Positions 25,631-34,392 of a DNA stretch of 64,000 nt are shown here, piece by piece. This stretch comes from Spirochaetales bacterium (GTDB taxonomy: Bacteria; Spirochaetota; Spirochaetia; SZUA-6). Every line of letters starts with the position of its first letter. Position 1 is the stretch's first letter. The position numbers and the translations under genes were made by a program. Under the pieces are notes generated by a model. That model ran no database searches. It had not been told where the DNA came from and worked only from the letters and a program-made list of their open reading frames with translations. The stretch is taken from the NCBI GenBank assembly GCA_027021365.1, contig JALUUM010000037.1:39025-103024 (forward strand). Direction: 5' to 3'.

Positions 25631-26834
25631 AATTTAGAGTGTATGGATACATATTTGCATAGCAGCCAACTCTGCATGCATCAGAAGGTTCTTTCCAGGT
25701 GCCTCTATGAACTTTTCTGTAGATACCGCTGTTTGGCCCTCGGTAATCTGTTCTCGGCGATGTAGGCCAGGGGGCATACCAATCCCAGCACCACTCTTGT
25801 AAATTGCCTGACATATCATAGATATCTAAAAAATTTGGTTTTTTTGCTCCAACATCCTGCGATTTGCCACCACTATTACCCTGATACCAAACGTAATCTC
25901 CGAATACCGTTGAAAGCTGACCGCCATCCTCCAAATAACAGGGACCGGTTGTATCGCCTGATACATGGTCCATCGGAAGCCACGACGAACCATCTATATA
26001 ACTAGCCGCATACATCCATTCTCCTTCTGTGGGAAGCCTGTAACCATCTGCATTCCAATTGACGTACGGGTTATCTTCTGAGCCGGGAGTTGTATCAATA
26101 TCAGAATTAGTAGTAGAGCTTCTTAAAGGTGTTGTAAACAAAGGATCTGTATAATAAACAGGTGTTAGTTCGGAAATCTCACTATAAGCATTGCACCAGA
26201 CTATGGCATCCCGCCATGTAATATTGGCAACAGGTTTGAGTGTTATACCTGAAGGTTTAGCTCCATCGGTTCCCTCGCTTCCCTCCCGTCCCGGATTTGC
26301 GATGTTATAACCATGTTCTACTGCCCAGTTATAAACTTCATACCACAGGTCGTATGTTACCTCATACTTACCCATACTGAAAGAAGAAACTGTATGTGTA
26401 AATTCTTCGGAAACTATGTTTTGCTGTAAGAAAGTACCACCCTTTACTTCTGCCATATCTCTGTTAGTTATCCCTGACAAATCGTACTTCCAATGTGCAT
26501 AGAGGGTTACATTTTCAGACCCCATTTCAAAGGTATCACCTTCCACATACTCATCCCCGCTCCTGTCCGGTTTCGTATTCCATCCTGCATAGAGATACTT
26601 CAGCTTAATTAGGTTTCCTGTATTCCCCAGGACCGTTACGGTATCTCCTTCTTTGTACTCATTTGGATCCACAGGAACCTCCCCGGCATCTTCTCCGTTT
26701 CCGTTGTAAATAACCCTGTAGGTAGGTGCCTTCTCATCCTCTACCTTCTTTTTTATCTCATCGATAAAACTGTCTGTGCAGGAAAAAAGAAATGTAAGAA
26801 GCAGTAAAAAAATTATTAAATTGCCATTTTTCAT
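25596..26834 (-). CDS. Lipoprotein with InlB-like repeat and SUMF1/FGE-type domain
   Basis: About 412 residues. The lipoprotein signal reads IIFLLLLTFLFSC. A charged helix (DEIKKKVEDE) precedes an InlB/Listeria-Bacteroides-type repeat (about 35-115, GYxYAGWNTK-like, ending VTLYAHW). A formylglycine-generating-enzyme-like (SUMF1) fold follows: GGTFLQQN, YEVTYDLWYEV, ANITWRDAIVWCNAYSE, YRLPTEGEWMYAAS, DMSGNLQEWCWDWY, HRGTW and GFRVVRS. The CxxxxC pair of copper-dependent FGE is not seen; only CRVGC occurs. A binding or structural role is therefore as likely as catalysis. ATG 26834 has GGAG at 9-nt spacing and is preferred to 26849. It is the last gene of a three-gene operon. Confidence 0.8.
   Translation of the reverse strand: MKNGNLIIFLLLLTFLFSCTDSFIDEIKKKVEDEKAPTYRVIYNGNGEDAGEVPVDPNEYKEGDTVTVLGNTGNLIKLKYLYAGWNTKPDRSGDEYVEGDTFEMGSENVTLYAHWKYDLSGITNRDMAEVKGGTFLQQNIVSEEFTHTVSSFSMGKYEVTYDLWYEVYNWAVEHGYNIANPGREGSEGTDGAKPSGITLKPVANITWRDAIVWCNAYSEISELTPVYYTDPLFTTPLRSSTTNSDIDTTPGSEDNPYVNWNADGYRLPTEGEWMYAASYIDGSSWLPMDHVSGDTTGPCYLEDGGQLSTVFGDYVWYQGNSGGKSQDVGAKKPNFLDIYDMSGNLQEWCWDWYAPWPTSPRTDYRGPNSGIYRKVHRGTWKEPSDACRVGCYANMYPYTLNYATGFRVVRSR
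26622..26708 (-). repeat. Module repeat copy A (87 bp)
   Basis: This stretch and 28102-28188 are 87 bp each and differ at only two positions. Both encode the NGNGEDAGEVPVDPNEYKEG part of the InlB-like module in adjacent genes. Flanking sequence diverges more, which suggests recent gene conversion or domain copying. Confidence 0.85.
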
Positions 26835-26838
26835 TTTT

Positions 26839-28344
26839 CTACTCTCCATTTCCTATCAGTTTTACATAGGAAACACCCGCATTGAAGCCCTTGACATCAT
26901 TCATGTCGGCTCCCCCTATAACATAGCTACCGCTAATACCAACAGACCAGCCAAAGCGGTCATCTTCACTTCCATCGGGAGCCAATATCTTTCGGCTGAA
27001 AGCCCATTCATTAGTGCCTGTTCGTTTAAAGATATATACTGCACCTGCATGGTTTCCCAATTCGCTATTATATCTGGAGCCAATAGCTATATAATTGCCG
27101 TCTATTGCTACAGAACTGCCAAAATTATCTATTCCTAGTGCGTCCGGAGCAATAAGCTTGAACCCGCTATCCCAGCTATTCTCCCCTGTCCTGTGAAAAA
27201 CATATGCAGCTCCTTCCTCATTTGCCAAATGGGTTTCAAGAACTGCACCTACAACAGCATAGTCACCGTCAATTGCGACAGAACTCCCAAATCTATCATT
27301 AGCTTCTCCATCGGAAGCCACTAACCTGACTACACTGCTCCAGTCATTTCCTCCCGTTCTGTAAAAGATATACGCAGACCCGGTATCTGTTGCATTCACA
27401 TCTGCCAATTCAGCTCCTACAATTACATAGTTTCCGCTTATATCGACAGAATTGCCGAAATGACTCTCTACAGCCGCATACTCTGCAGGTTCAACAAGCT
27501 TAACTTCCTCACCCCATGAGTTTATTCCATTCCTATGATGGACGTATGCAGCTCCAGGATGACTGGCTGACCCATCACCCTCTGCGCCAATCACTATGTA
27601 ATCGCCGTTTATTCCCACAGAGCATCCAAAGTAATCACCAGCTCCAGCTCCACCGTTAGGATTATCTACTGCAACCCCGGTACCCCACCCGGAATCTGTT
27701 CTATGGAACACCTTGACCTTACCGGTATTCGAAGAATAAGATTTTGATCCTGAAACCACATAATCACCGTCAATTGCCACAACATTTTGGCCACCGGCAG
27801 CGTACAATCTTGTTCCATCGTCCCAGGTATTGTAGTCTGTCATACGAAAGACATATAAAAACTCCCTACCACAACCAATTGCAGCATAGTTTCCGCTAAT
27901 TGCAACCGAATAGCCAAACCACCAGTTATCAGTTTCATCCTGGGCATAAAGTTTTGCAATCTCTACTACCCAGCGGGCATATAAGGTAATATCGCCGGCA
28001 CCTATCCCAAAGGTTTCGCCTTCTCCGTACTCAGTACCGCTTCCATCAGCCTTGGTGTTCCAGCCCACAAAAACATAACCACTCTTTGTTAAACTTCCCG
28101 GATTCCCCAGGACCGTCACGGTATCTCCCTCTTTGTACTCATTTGGATCCACAGGAACCTCCCCGGCATCTTCTCCGTTTCCGTTGTAGACAACTTTATA
28201 TCTGGGAGCGCTTTCATCTTCCACCTTCTTCTTTATCTCGTTAATAAAATTATCCGTGCACGCTGTAATAACTGATGTAATAACTGTAACAACTATAAAG
28301 GCAGTAAAGATTGAACTTGCCAACCTTCCTACTCTTCGTCCCAT
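26839..28344 (-). CDS. Lipoprotein with InlB-like repeat and seven FG-GAP-type repeats
   Basis: 501 residues. The signal ends in VITSVITAC, a relaxed spirochaete lipobox. The N-terminal helix and InlB-like module (about 30-115) match the next gene closely. The rest is seven repeats of about 50 residues with the pattern FGxSVAIDGDYxxVGA, an acidic or Gly-rich loop, then GAAYVFHRTGxNSW. Seven copies fit one beta-propeller blade each, as in integrin-alpha FG-GAP domains. A surface binding role is inferred. ATG 28344 has AAGGAGGTGA at ideal spacing and overlaps the upstream gene by 16 bp. Its 3' end overlaps the next gene region. Confidence 0.83.
   Translation of the reverse strand: MGRRVGRLASSIFTAFIVVTVITSVITACTDNFINEIKKKVEDESAPRYKVVYNGNGEDAGEVPVDPNEYKEGDTVTVLGNPGSLTKSGYVFVGWNTKADGSGTEYGEGETFGIGAGDITLYARWVVEIAKLYAQDETDNWWFGYSVAISGNYAAIGCGREFLYVFRMTDYNTWDDGTRLYAAGGQNVVAIDGDYVVSGSKSYSSNTGKVKVFHRTDSGWGTGVAVDNPNGGAGAGDYFGCSVGINGDYIVIGAEGDGSASHPGAAYVHHRNGINSWGEEVKLVEPAEYAAVESHFGNSVDISGNYVIVGAELADVNATDTGSAYIFYRTGGNDWSSVVRLVASDGEANDRFGSSVAIDGDYAVVGAVLETHLANEEGAAYVFHRTGENSWDSGFKLIAPDALGIDNFGSSVAIDGNYIAIGSRYNSELGNHAGAVYIFKRTGTNEWAFSRKILAPDGSEDDRFGWSVGISGSYVIGGADMNDVKGFNAGVSYVKLIGNGE
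28102..28188 (-). repeat. Module repeat copy B (87 bp)
   Basis: Partner of 26622-26708, with two differences in 87 bp. It encodes the same InlB-like segment in the FG-GAP lipoprotein. Confidence 0.85.
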
Positions 28345-30473
28345 ACTATCACCTCCTTGGCAGCGCTTACCTCAGCAGCCCTCGAGGCCTCCTCTCCCCT
28401 GAGAGCTAGATAGGAAAATTGCTCTGCCAGTGCAGGATCGACGGTTTTCAGTTTTTCATAGGCAACCTTCACTAGGCCGTAGTTTTCCAAATCGTGATTC
28501 ACCCTTGCAATACATAGAAGCACTTTTGGATTGTTGGGAGCCTTGGCTTGTGCCCGCTTGTAATACTCCAGTGCACCTTTTACATCTTTGTTCAAGTACT
28601 TGATATTCCCCATGTTAATAAGGGCAGGAACATACTCTTCCTTCTTTAGTATCCTTTCAAACTGGAGGGTCGCCTTATCAATAAGGCCATACCTTGCATA
28701 CAGAACTCCAAGCTTGTTTATATACTTAATATTGTTACCGCTTTTCCTTATAAGCCCCTGCAACTTTGAAACCTTTGGATATATCTCTCTGTCGATATAG
28801 GTAATAATCTCTCTTTGAAATGCATTCACAACCTTAAGCTTGTCAGGGAGGGTAAGTTCAGCCTCTGCACCGGGAAGCCCCACAGGTGCATACTCCTTCC
28901 AGCAGTCATGTATGGGGTAAAGTTTAGCCTGATTTCTTGCCCTGTTCTCCCGCCACTCCTTTGCACCCTCTTCCCAGGCCTTAAGGAAACTGTCATTAAC
29001 CATGGTAACTTCCACTGGCAGCCAGGTCTTACCCTCGGTAAAAATCAACTCATCGGGCCTTAAGAAGCTTTTCCTTGCCTTATCGGGATTCATATTCAAG
29101 GAGAAAGCCATAAATATATGCCCCGGAATGGTAATGAAAGCGGTCTCTATGCCTACGGATTCCAACAGGGCACTGTACAGAATAGAGAGATCATCACAAT
29201 CCCCCGCTGAATATTTGAGTGTTTGACGAGGAAATTGAAGAAAATCTACAGCCAGTTTCTTCTTGGAAAACTCTTTATACGGGGTTTTCGGATCGACAAC
29301 ATAACTCATCCCATAGAGCCTTAAAGCTTCATGAAGCCCGATTGCCGAACTCAAGTTGCTGTTTACCGCTCTGCTCTTTACTCCTCTGGTCCATCCGACA
29401 ACTTTCTTTGAAAACTCCAAAACCGAAGGATCCTTGGCGGTAACAAAGGCAGCAGCTTTTCTGTTATCATCCCAGGTTGTTGCATTCCTGTCATAGATAT
29501 CAAGAACTGCGGTACGTTCTACTGTAAAGCGCTTGTCACCCAATGAATAATTTAGGATTATTTTTGAAGACACCTTTGTTCCTTCAGTTATTTCCAAAAC
29601 AGAATCCGAAAAAAGAGCATACAGATTTACAGTGGTATCTCCACCGGCCTTGAGGCTACCTATCTTTGCGCACTCCTTTGGATTATCCATGTACTTTTCA
29701 ACATAAAAACTCACCGTGATATCTTTGGCATCAACCGGCTCGCCATTATGAATAACAACACTTCCAAGAGGAAAAGAGTTGTAATGCTTGAAGAGAACTG
29801 GAAAGACCGGATTCAATTTGATAGAAGAGATTTCAAATCTACCCTCCCCTTTTACCGTCGTTTCAACAGGCTCTGTTTTAAGCGGAGCTGGTTTTGGAGG
29901 GACAACCTCCTTCTTTTTCTCTTTAACCGGCTTCTTGCCTGCTGCCCCAATGGGAATATGATATGCAAAACTCAGTGAAGCTCCCGCTACACTGAAAAAA
30001 GAGCGGTCATAGAGATAGTAGCCATCAAGGCCAAGGCTTAAGTAAGGTGAGAAGTAAAAATCAATTGAAAGCCCTCCCTTCACTGACAGGTTGCCCCCTC
30101 CCCTTCCGCTACCATCCATTAGTAACCCGTAGTAATACCCTGCTGTCCCATAGGGAAAAATCTTCAACCATTTAAGGAGGCCTATATTAAGGCCAAAGCC
30201 ACCCCTTGCAGAAAAAAGGGAAACAGCATCCTGTGTTACCAGCGGTGTATAGTTATAATCAGTTTCAACCTTTATTCCAACAAGAGGAATTCCAGACGGT
30301 ACAAGGGTAAAGGAAAAGACCCCACCTGCGCCGTATGAAAAATACTGCGAACTTTCCCCCAAAGGCATATTGGCAGTAGGAATTAGTGCAAATGAAACTT
30401 CACCGGAATTATCGCCATGCACGGCAAAAACAACGGAACTAGCGACTATCAGGAATATGTAGAACTTTTTCAT
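28329..30473 (-). CDS. Barrel-like, transglutaminase-like and TPR multidomain envelope protein
   Basis: 714 residues. After a signal peptide (YIFLIVASSVVFAVHG) residues 25-175 look like an eight-stranded outer-membrane barrel (alternating Gly/aromatic strands, ending LSFAYHIPIG). A Pro/Lys linker (180-205) and an immunoglobulin-like beta domain (210-330) follow. The transglutaminase-like domain (about 340-520) has Cys426 in AGDCDDLS and His452 in IPGHIFMAF. TPR helices close the protein (about 575-700). This would anchor a periplasmic transglutaminase or protease-like unit to the outer membrane. The domain combination was not recognised as a named family. It leads the operon with the two InlB-module lipoproteins. 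Confidence 0.78.
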   Translation of the reverse strand: MKKFYIFLIVASSVVFAVHGDNSGEVSFALIPTANMPLGESSQYFSYGAGGVFSFTLVPSGIPLVGIKVETDYNYTPLVTQDAVSLFSARGGFGLNIGLLKWLKIFPYGTAGYYYGLLMDGSGRGGGNLSVKGGLSIDFYFSPYLSLGLDGYYLYDRSFFSVAGASLSFAYHIPIGAAGKKPVKEKKKEVVPPKPAPLKTEPVETTVKGEGRFEISSIKLNPVFPVLFKHYNSFPLGSVVIHNGEPVDAKDITVSFYVEKYMDNPKECAKIGSLKAGGDTTVNLYALFSDSVLEITEGTKVSSKIILNYSLGDKRFTVERTAVLDIYDRNATTWDDNRKAAAFVTAKDPSVLEFSKKVVGWTRGVKSRAVNSNLSSAIGLHEALRLYGMSYVVDPKTPYKEFSKKKLAVDFLQFPRQTLKYSAGDCDDLSILYSALLESVGIETAFITIPGHIFMAFSLNMNPDKARKSFLRPDELIFTEGKTWLPVEVTMVNDSFLKAWEEGAKEWRENRARNQAKLYPIHDCWKEYAPVGLPGAEAELTLPDKLKVVNAFQREIITYIDREIYPKVSKLQGLIRKSGNNIKYINKLGVLYARYGLIDKATLQFERILKKEEYVPALINMGNIKYLNKDVKGALEYYKRAQAKAPNNPKVLLCIARVNHDLENYGLVKVAYEKLKTVDPALAEQFSYLALRGEEASRAAEVSAAKEVIVWDEE

Positions 30474-30504
30474 ATCCTTAAGCCTCCGTTTCTTTATTTT
30501 TTGT

Positions 30505-30533
30505 TTATAATTTTAAACTCAAATGAATCACAA
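30505..30533 (-). promoter_or_regulatory. Promoter of the envelope operon
   Basis: On the minus strand TTGTGA (30533-30528) and TTATAA (30510-30505) are spaced by 17 bp, about 32 bp before the ATG at 30473. Confidence 0.55.
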
Positions 30534-30639
30534 AACATCGGCCAAAAGTACTACATGAGGAATTTTTTTCTGTTTTTATGGCTGAATTTTCAAGGTTTCA
30601 TAGGAGAAATGTAGATTTCAAGACAAATCCGCTATTAAA

Positions 30640-30680
30640 ATTCAGACAATTATGCAATTAGATTGCAAAATTGTCTGAAT
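30640..30680. repeat. Interrupted inverted repeat upstream of the DUF4143 remnant
   Basis: Arms ATTCAGACAATT and AATTGTCTGAAT (12 bp) enclose a second 5-bp stem (GCAAT/ATTGC) with a 3-nt loop and one 2x2 mismatch. It may be a boundary of the element that carried the adjacent gene fragment, or a bidirectional terminator. Confidence 0.6.
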
Positions 30681-30692
30681 GGGTATTAATAG

Positions 30693-31337
30693 AATTATAA
30701 AAAGATTATTCTTAACTATGCAAAACAATTTCCTGCAATTCACTCGCAAGATTTTATAGAACCCAAGTTCTGGTATTCTTCGTATGTTGCTACTTACCTG
30801 GAACGAAATGTAAGAAATATCCTACGAGTTTCTAGTTTGAGAGATTATAATAGATTCTTGCAGGCATTGGCTATTAGAACCGGAACCATACTTACATTAT
30901 CAAATATCGCAAATGATGTCGGTGTCTCTCCAAATACGATAAAATCATGGCTCTACATACTGCAGGGCTCCGAATTAATTTTCTTACTGGAACCTTACTA
31001 CAGAAATCTAAAAAAAAGACTGGTTAAGACCCCCAAGATATATTTCACCGATACCGGTTTAGTTACCAACCTCTTAGGTTTTGAATCATGGCAGGACATC
31101 ATTCGTCCCCCGATTGCAGGGGCTATATGGGAAACCTATGTTTTTACCCAACTACTAAAATATTTTCTGAATAAAGGGATATTTCCACCTATCTGGTTTT
31201 GGCGTACCAAGGATGGTGAGGAAGTCGATTTTATTATCGACAATTTAAACGGCGAGAAGCACATTACCATTGACAATGGACTGAATTTTGAAAAGATTTT
31301 GACAGAAAACTCAAGTCAAAATCTTGAACTCCCTTAA
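30693..31337 (+). pseudogene. DUF4143 (AAA ATPase C-terminal) gene remnant
   Basis: The frame is open from 30693 and matches the C-terminal DUF4143 part of archaeal/bacterial AAA ATPases: FWYSSYVATYLERNVRN, LALRTG-like IRTGTILTLSNIANDVGVS, KTPKIYFTDTGLVTNLLG, IWETYVF and WFWRTKDGEEVDF. The N-terminal ATPase with its Walker motifs is absent, and the sequence departs from the family after VDFIID. It is therefore truncated at both ends. An in-frame TAG sits at 30690-30692. It ends overlapping the convergent regulator gene by 27 bp. Expression as a short protein from TTG 30837 is possible but not supported. Confidence 0.7.
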
Positions 31338-32753
31338 CACATTCATCAGTTGAATCTTACTCTTTATACCGATCTTTGCGTAAAGATGGGCAATATGAGT
31401 CTTTACCGTACGTGTACTCAATTTCATGTACCCTGCTATTTCCTTATTCGTCATTCCAAGAATCATGTATTGAATCGTCTCCCATTCTCTCTGTGTAACG
31501 TGAAAGTGCTTTATAAACCTGTTCACTCCAAAAAGTTCCTTGCCAACGAGTAACACACCTAGGGGATCATCGTTCTCGTCCTTTACAAGGGAAAAATGCA
31601 TTTCCATTACAATGCTCGTTACGGGAATGTCTGTATAGTCCATTACATTACCTGTAAATTCAGAATGCATATTTACCGATTTATTTCCGCTCATTTTCTT
31701 TCCGTTCTTTTCAACGGGTAAACCCTTAATATTGTTCTGAATCATATTGACGGCAACCTTTAATGGAGTGGAATCTTTTTTCAAATAGGTCTTATCCAAA
31801 ATTAAGGAAGATCCGTATGAAGGATATAGACTTACTACGCAAGTTGCAGATTCCTTTATTCCCTGTAGTATTTCATTACAGCAAAAATACATCATATTTT
31901 CTCTCTCAGATTCAAACAGTTTATCAATTTTCTTGCCAAGAAGTTTTTCCGTGTGATCTCCAAAAAGCTCCCTTGCTTTTCTATTTGCACTCAATAGCTC
32001 CATATGATCGTTGAAAAGCATTATCAGAAAATCCATATTTTCAACTATGTCTCTGGATACAGTGGCATGGGTGATTGCCAGGAACCTGTGCCTGTAAATT
32101 GAATACCAGATACCTCCCACTATGAAAATAATCAGGTAACTCGGACTCAAAGGAGGCAGGTGAAACATAGGCGAAAGAATATAATCCCCGACAACGGAAA
32201 CTACTACATATACGATAAATGAATAGAATATTATTTGAGCCTGCTTCTTTTCCCTCTTAAACTCTGCATGTCTCATCCATTTAAAGAGCTGAATAAGAGA
32301 AATTATCAGAATTGTTTCAAAATAGATATTCCAATATTGCATCCAGAAAGAGTGAAATGCAGGTGTAAAAACCCAGGTGTTGTTTTCTCTCTCTATCTTG
32401 TCAAAGGCGAAAAAAGAACTCCAGTTACGATAATGGACGGGGAGAGACAAAGCATAGAACAGTGGAATTAGAAACTTCCCTTTATTTGCATTTGTGATAT
32501 TCATGGTAAAGTGAAGCATCATCGAAACGAAAACAATCTCGAAGACAGCCCCCAACCTGAAAAAAAACCACACTTCCCCTATCGTTTCAGATGAAAAAGC
32601 AAAGGAGGCAAAGAGGTTCCAGAGAGCCATATTGATAGCAAGGGCAAAGAAAAGCCTGTGAGTCCTGTCTTTCGAATCAATAAGGAGAACATATGTTCCA
32701 AGAAGTGCCGAAATGATAAAATTGGAAATCATTATCGCAGAAATTGGACTCAT
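31311..32753 (-). CDS. Membrane-bound PAS-LuxR transcriptional regulator
   Basis: 480 residues. The N-terminal half has about seven membrane segments (from ISAIMISNFIISALLGTYVLL to YLIIFIVGGIWYSIYRHRF), like the 7TM sensor modules of histidine kinases. A PAS domain follows (about 235-375, VENMDFLIMLFNDHMELLSANRKAR). The C-terminus is a LuxR helix-turn-helix (VTQREWETIQYMILGM, TNKEIAGYMKLSTRTVKTHI). It has no kinase or receiver domain, so it would sense at the membrane and bind DNA directly. An inverted repeat overlaps its promoter, suggesting autoregulation. Targets are unknown. Confidence 0.85.
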   Translation of the reverse strand: MSPISAIMISNFIISALLGTYVLLIDSKDRTHRLFFALAINMALWNLFASFAFSSETIGEVWFFFRLGAVFEIVFVSMMLHFTMNITNANKGKFLIPLFYALSLPVHYRNWSSFFAFDKIERENNTWVFTPAFHSFWMQYWNIYFETILIISLIQLFKWMRHAEFKREKKQAQIIFYSFIVYVVVSVVGDYILSPMFHLPPLSPSYLIIFIVGGIWYSIYRHRFLAITHATVSRDIVENMDFLIMLFNDHMELLSANRKARELFGDHTEKLLGKKIDKLFESERENMMYFCCNEILQGIKESATCVVSLYPSYGSSLILDKTYLKKDSTPLKVAVNMIQNNIKGLPVEKNGKKMSGNKSVNMHSEFTGNVMDYTDIPVTSIVMEMHFSLVKDENDDPLGVLLVGKELFGVNRFIKHFHVTQREWETIQYMILGMTNKEIAGYMKLSTRTVKTHIAHLYAKIGIKSKIQLMNVLREFKILT

Positions 32754-32754
32754 T

Positions 32755-32788
32755 ACATTTTTATAATATCACAATGTATTATAAATGT
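32755..32788 (-). promoter_or_regulatory. Promoter with inverted repeat before the PAS-LuxR gene
   Basis: ACATTTTTATAATA and TATTATAAATGT are imperfect inverted arms next to the start codon. TATAAT on the minus strand (32783-32778) can serve as a -10 box, leaving a leader of about 18 nt without a clear ribosome site. Confidence 0.5.
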
Positions 32789-32872
32789 AAAATATTAGAT
32801 TTCTGAGACGCAGATGCTGTTTCCCCTTTTGCTCACGTCTTTTAAAAAATTTAAAATCGAGTCACATGATCT

Positions 32873-32905
32873 AAGGAAACACTAAGGAAGCACCAAGGAA
32901 ACAAA
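32873..32905. repeat. Three tandem 11-bp repeats
   Basis: TAAGGAAACAC, TAAGGAAGCAC and CAAGGAAACAA follow directly on each other. The 11-bp period puts them on one face of the helix. They lie about 90-120 bp before the LuxR-gene promoter and after the flavo-diiron stop. Confidence 0.65.
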
Positions 32906-32961
32906 GCCTTATTCATTAGCCTTGGCCTACATACAATTGAGTGATGATACTTGTGAAAATA

Positions 32962-34140
32962 TCACATCAATCCTATTTCCCTGTGCTTCATGGTAATTAC
33001 ATCTGCCAGTTTTTCAATTGCATTGAAATCCGTGTCGGTTGGCAATCCCTTGCAGAGAAAAGGCTCGATAACTTCAACTTTCAAATTGGGAATCATTCCA
33101 CCCAGTATTTCTATGGTCTTGCTACCCCATCCGTAAGAGCCGATAATAGAAACAAATCTTGTCTTTGGACGTAATGCATTTGCAAGATATGCCGCATATA
33201 CGATAAGGGGATGCGGCCCTGTAAGAACAGTTGGAGCTCCGATCACCAATGTTGCAGCATCGACCAGAGCCATTGCCAATTTTCCAATATCGGTAACAGC
33301 CAGATTGAACAATTCGACCTTAACTCCCCTCTGTTCAAGAGAGGTAACAAGATGTTTTACAAGGAGCTCTGTACTTCCATGCATCGATACATAGGGTATC
33401 ACTACAGTATTCTCTAGTGGTCCCTCAATCCAATCCTTGTATGCATCCATGATAAAGCCGGGATCATTGTATACAGGTCCGTGGCTGGGAGCTATCATAG
33501 AGATATCATAATCCGATATCTTCTTGATATTATTGGCAATTGTACTTCGAAAGGGCATCATGATCTCTGCAAAGTAGCGTTTGGCAGCTTCATATACCTG
33601 ACATCTGTCAGTAACATACAAGTCTGTAGTAGCAATATGTGAACCGAAAAAATCACAGCTAAAAAGTATCTTTTCCTCTTCCAGGTAAACAGTCATCGTT
33701 TCCGGCCAGTGAACCCAGGGAGTAAAGATAAATCGAAGGGTCTTCTCTCCCAGGGAAATCGTTTCCCTGTCTTTAACTATGATAAAGGCTTCTTCAGGTA
33801 TGTGTAAATGATCCATAAGTATGCTTTTTGCTTTGGTATTCGTAATTACCTTTGCTCCGGGATACTTTGCAAGCACCTCCGGAATACTGCCTGAATGATC
33901 CTGTTCCGCATGAAGCGAAATAATATAATCCAACCTCGTCACATCCTCTAGTTTGCCTAAAAGTCTTTCCGAAAAAGAAGGATCAACCGTATCGATAAGT
34001 GCCATTTTCTCGCTTCCCTCGATAAGGTAGGCATTATAGCTGGTGCCATCGGGCAGAGGAATCAAAGAGTCGAAAAGGCGTCTGTCCCAATCAACAACAC
34101 CTACCCAATATATTCCTTTGCCAAGTTCCTTGCGTTTCAT
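32962..34140 (-). CDS. Flavo-diiron protein (A-type flavoprotein, oxygen or NO reductase)
   Basis: 392 residues, the usual length. The N-terminal beta-lactamase-like domain carries the di-iron ligands His77, Glu79, Asp81 (HAEQDH), His144, Asp163 and His220 (APSHGP). The C-terminal flavodoxin domain starts about residue 250 with the FMN loop YVSMHGSTELL. The enzyme reduces oxygen to water or NO to N2O in the cytoplasm, protecting anaerobes. No rubredoxin domain is fused, so an external electron donor is needed. AAGGAG precedes the ATG. It is a single gene beside the PAS-LuxR gene, which may control it. Confidence 0.93.
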   Translation of the reverse strand: MKRKELGKGIYWVGVVDWDRRLFDSLIPLPDGTSYNAYLIEGSEKMALIDTVDPSFSERLLGKLEDVTRLDYIISLHAEQDHSGSIPEVLAKYPGAKVITNTKAKSILMDHLHIPEEAFIIVKDRETISLGEKTLRFIFTPWVHWPETMTVYLEEEKILFSCDFFGSHIATTDLYVTDRCQVYEAAKRYFAEIMMPFRSTIANNIKKISDYDISMIAPSHGPVYNDPGFIMDAYKDWIEGPLENTVVIPYVSMHGSTELLVKHLVTSLEQRGVKVELFNLAVTDIGKLAMALVDAATLVIGAPTVLTGPHPLIVYAAYLANALRPKTRFVSIIGSYGWGSKTIEILGGMIPNLKVEVIEPFLCKGLPTDTDFNAIEKLADVITMKHREIGLM

Positions 34141-34337
34141 AACATCTCTCCTTATAATATGAGCTTTGATAAACTTACTAAATCAAAATCCCTGTAAATT
34201 GATTCCGGTAGTTGTAATCCTACGGTATAAAGCTATTGATTTTACAAACCAAAGTAAATAAAAATGCATAAATTGATATTCGGCATCGACTATCCCTTGT
34301 GATTAGGCTCTATCTAAACTCCTTACCCCTCTCTCAC

Positions 34338-34367
34338 TTGACAACGGGGAAGTACTTTACCTATCAT
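34338..34367 (+). promoter_or_regulatory. Candidate promoter of the racemase-kinase pair
   Basis: TTGACA (34338-34343) and TATCAT (34362-34367) are 18 bp apart and lie 25 bp before the ATG at 34393. Confidence 0.5.
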
Positions 34368-34392
34368 TCGGTAATCACATGGCGGAAGTCAA

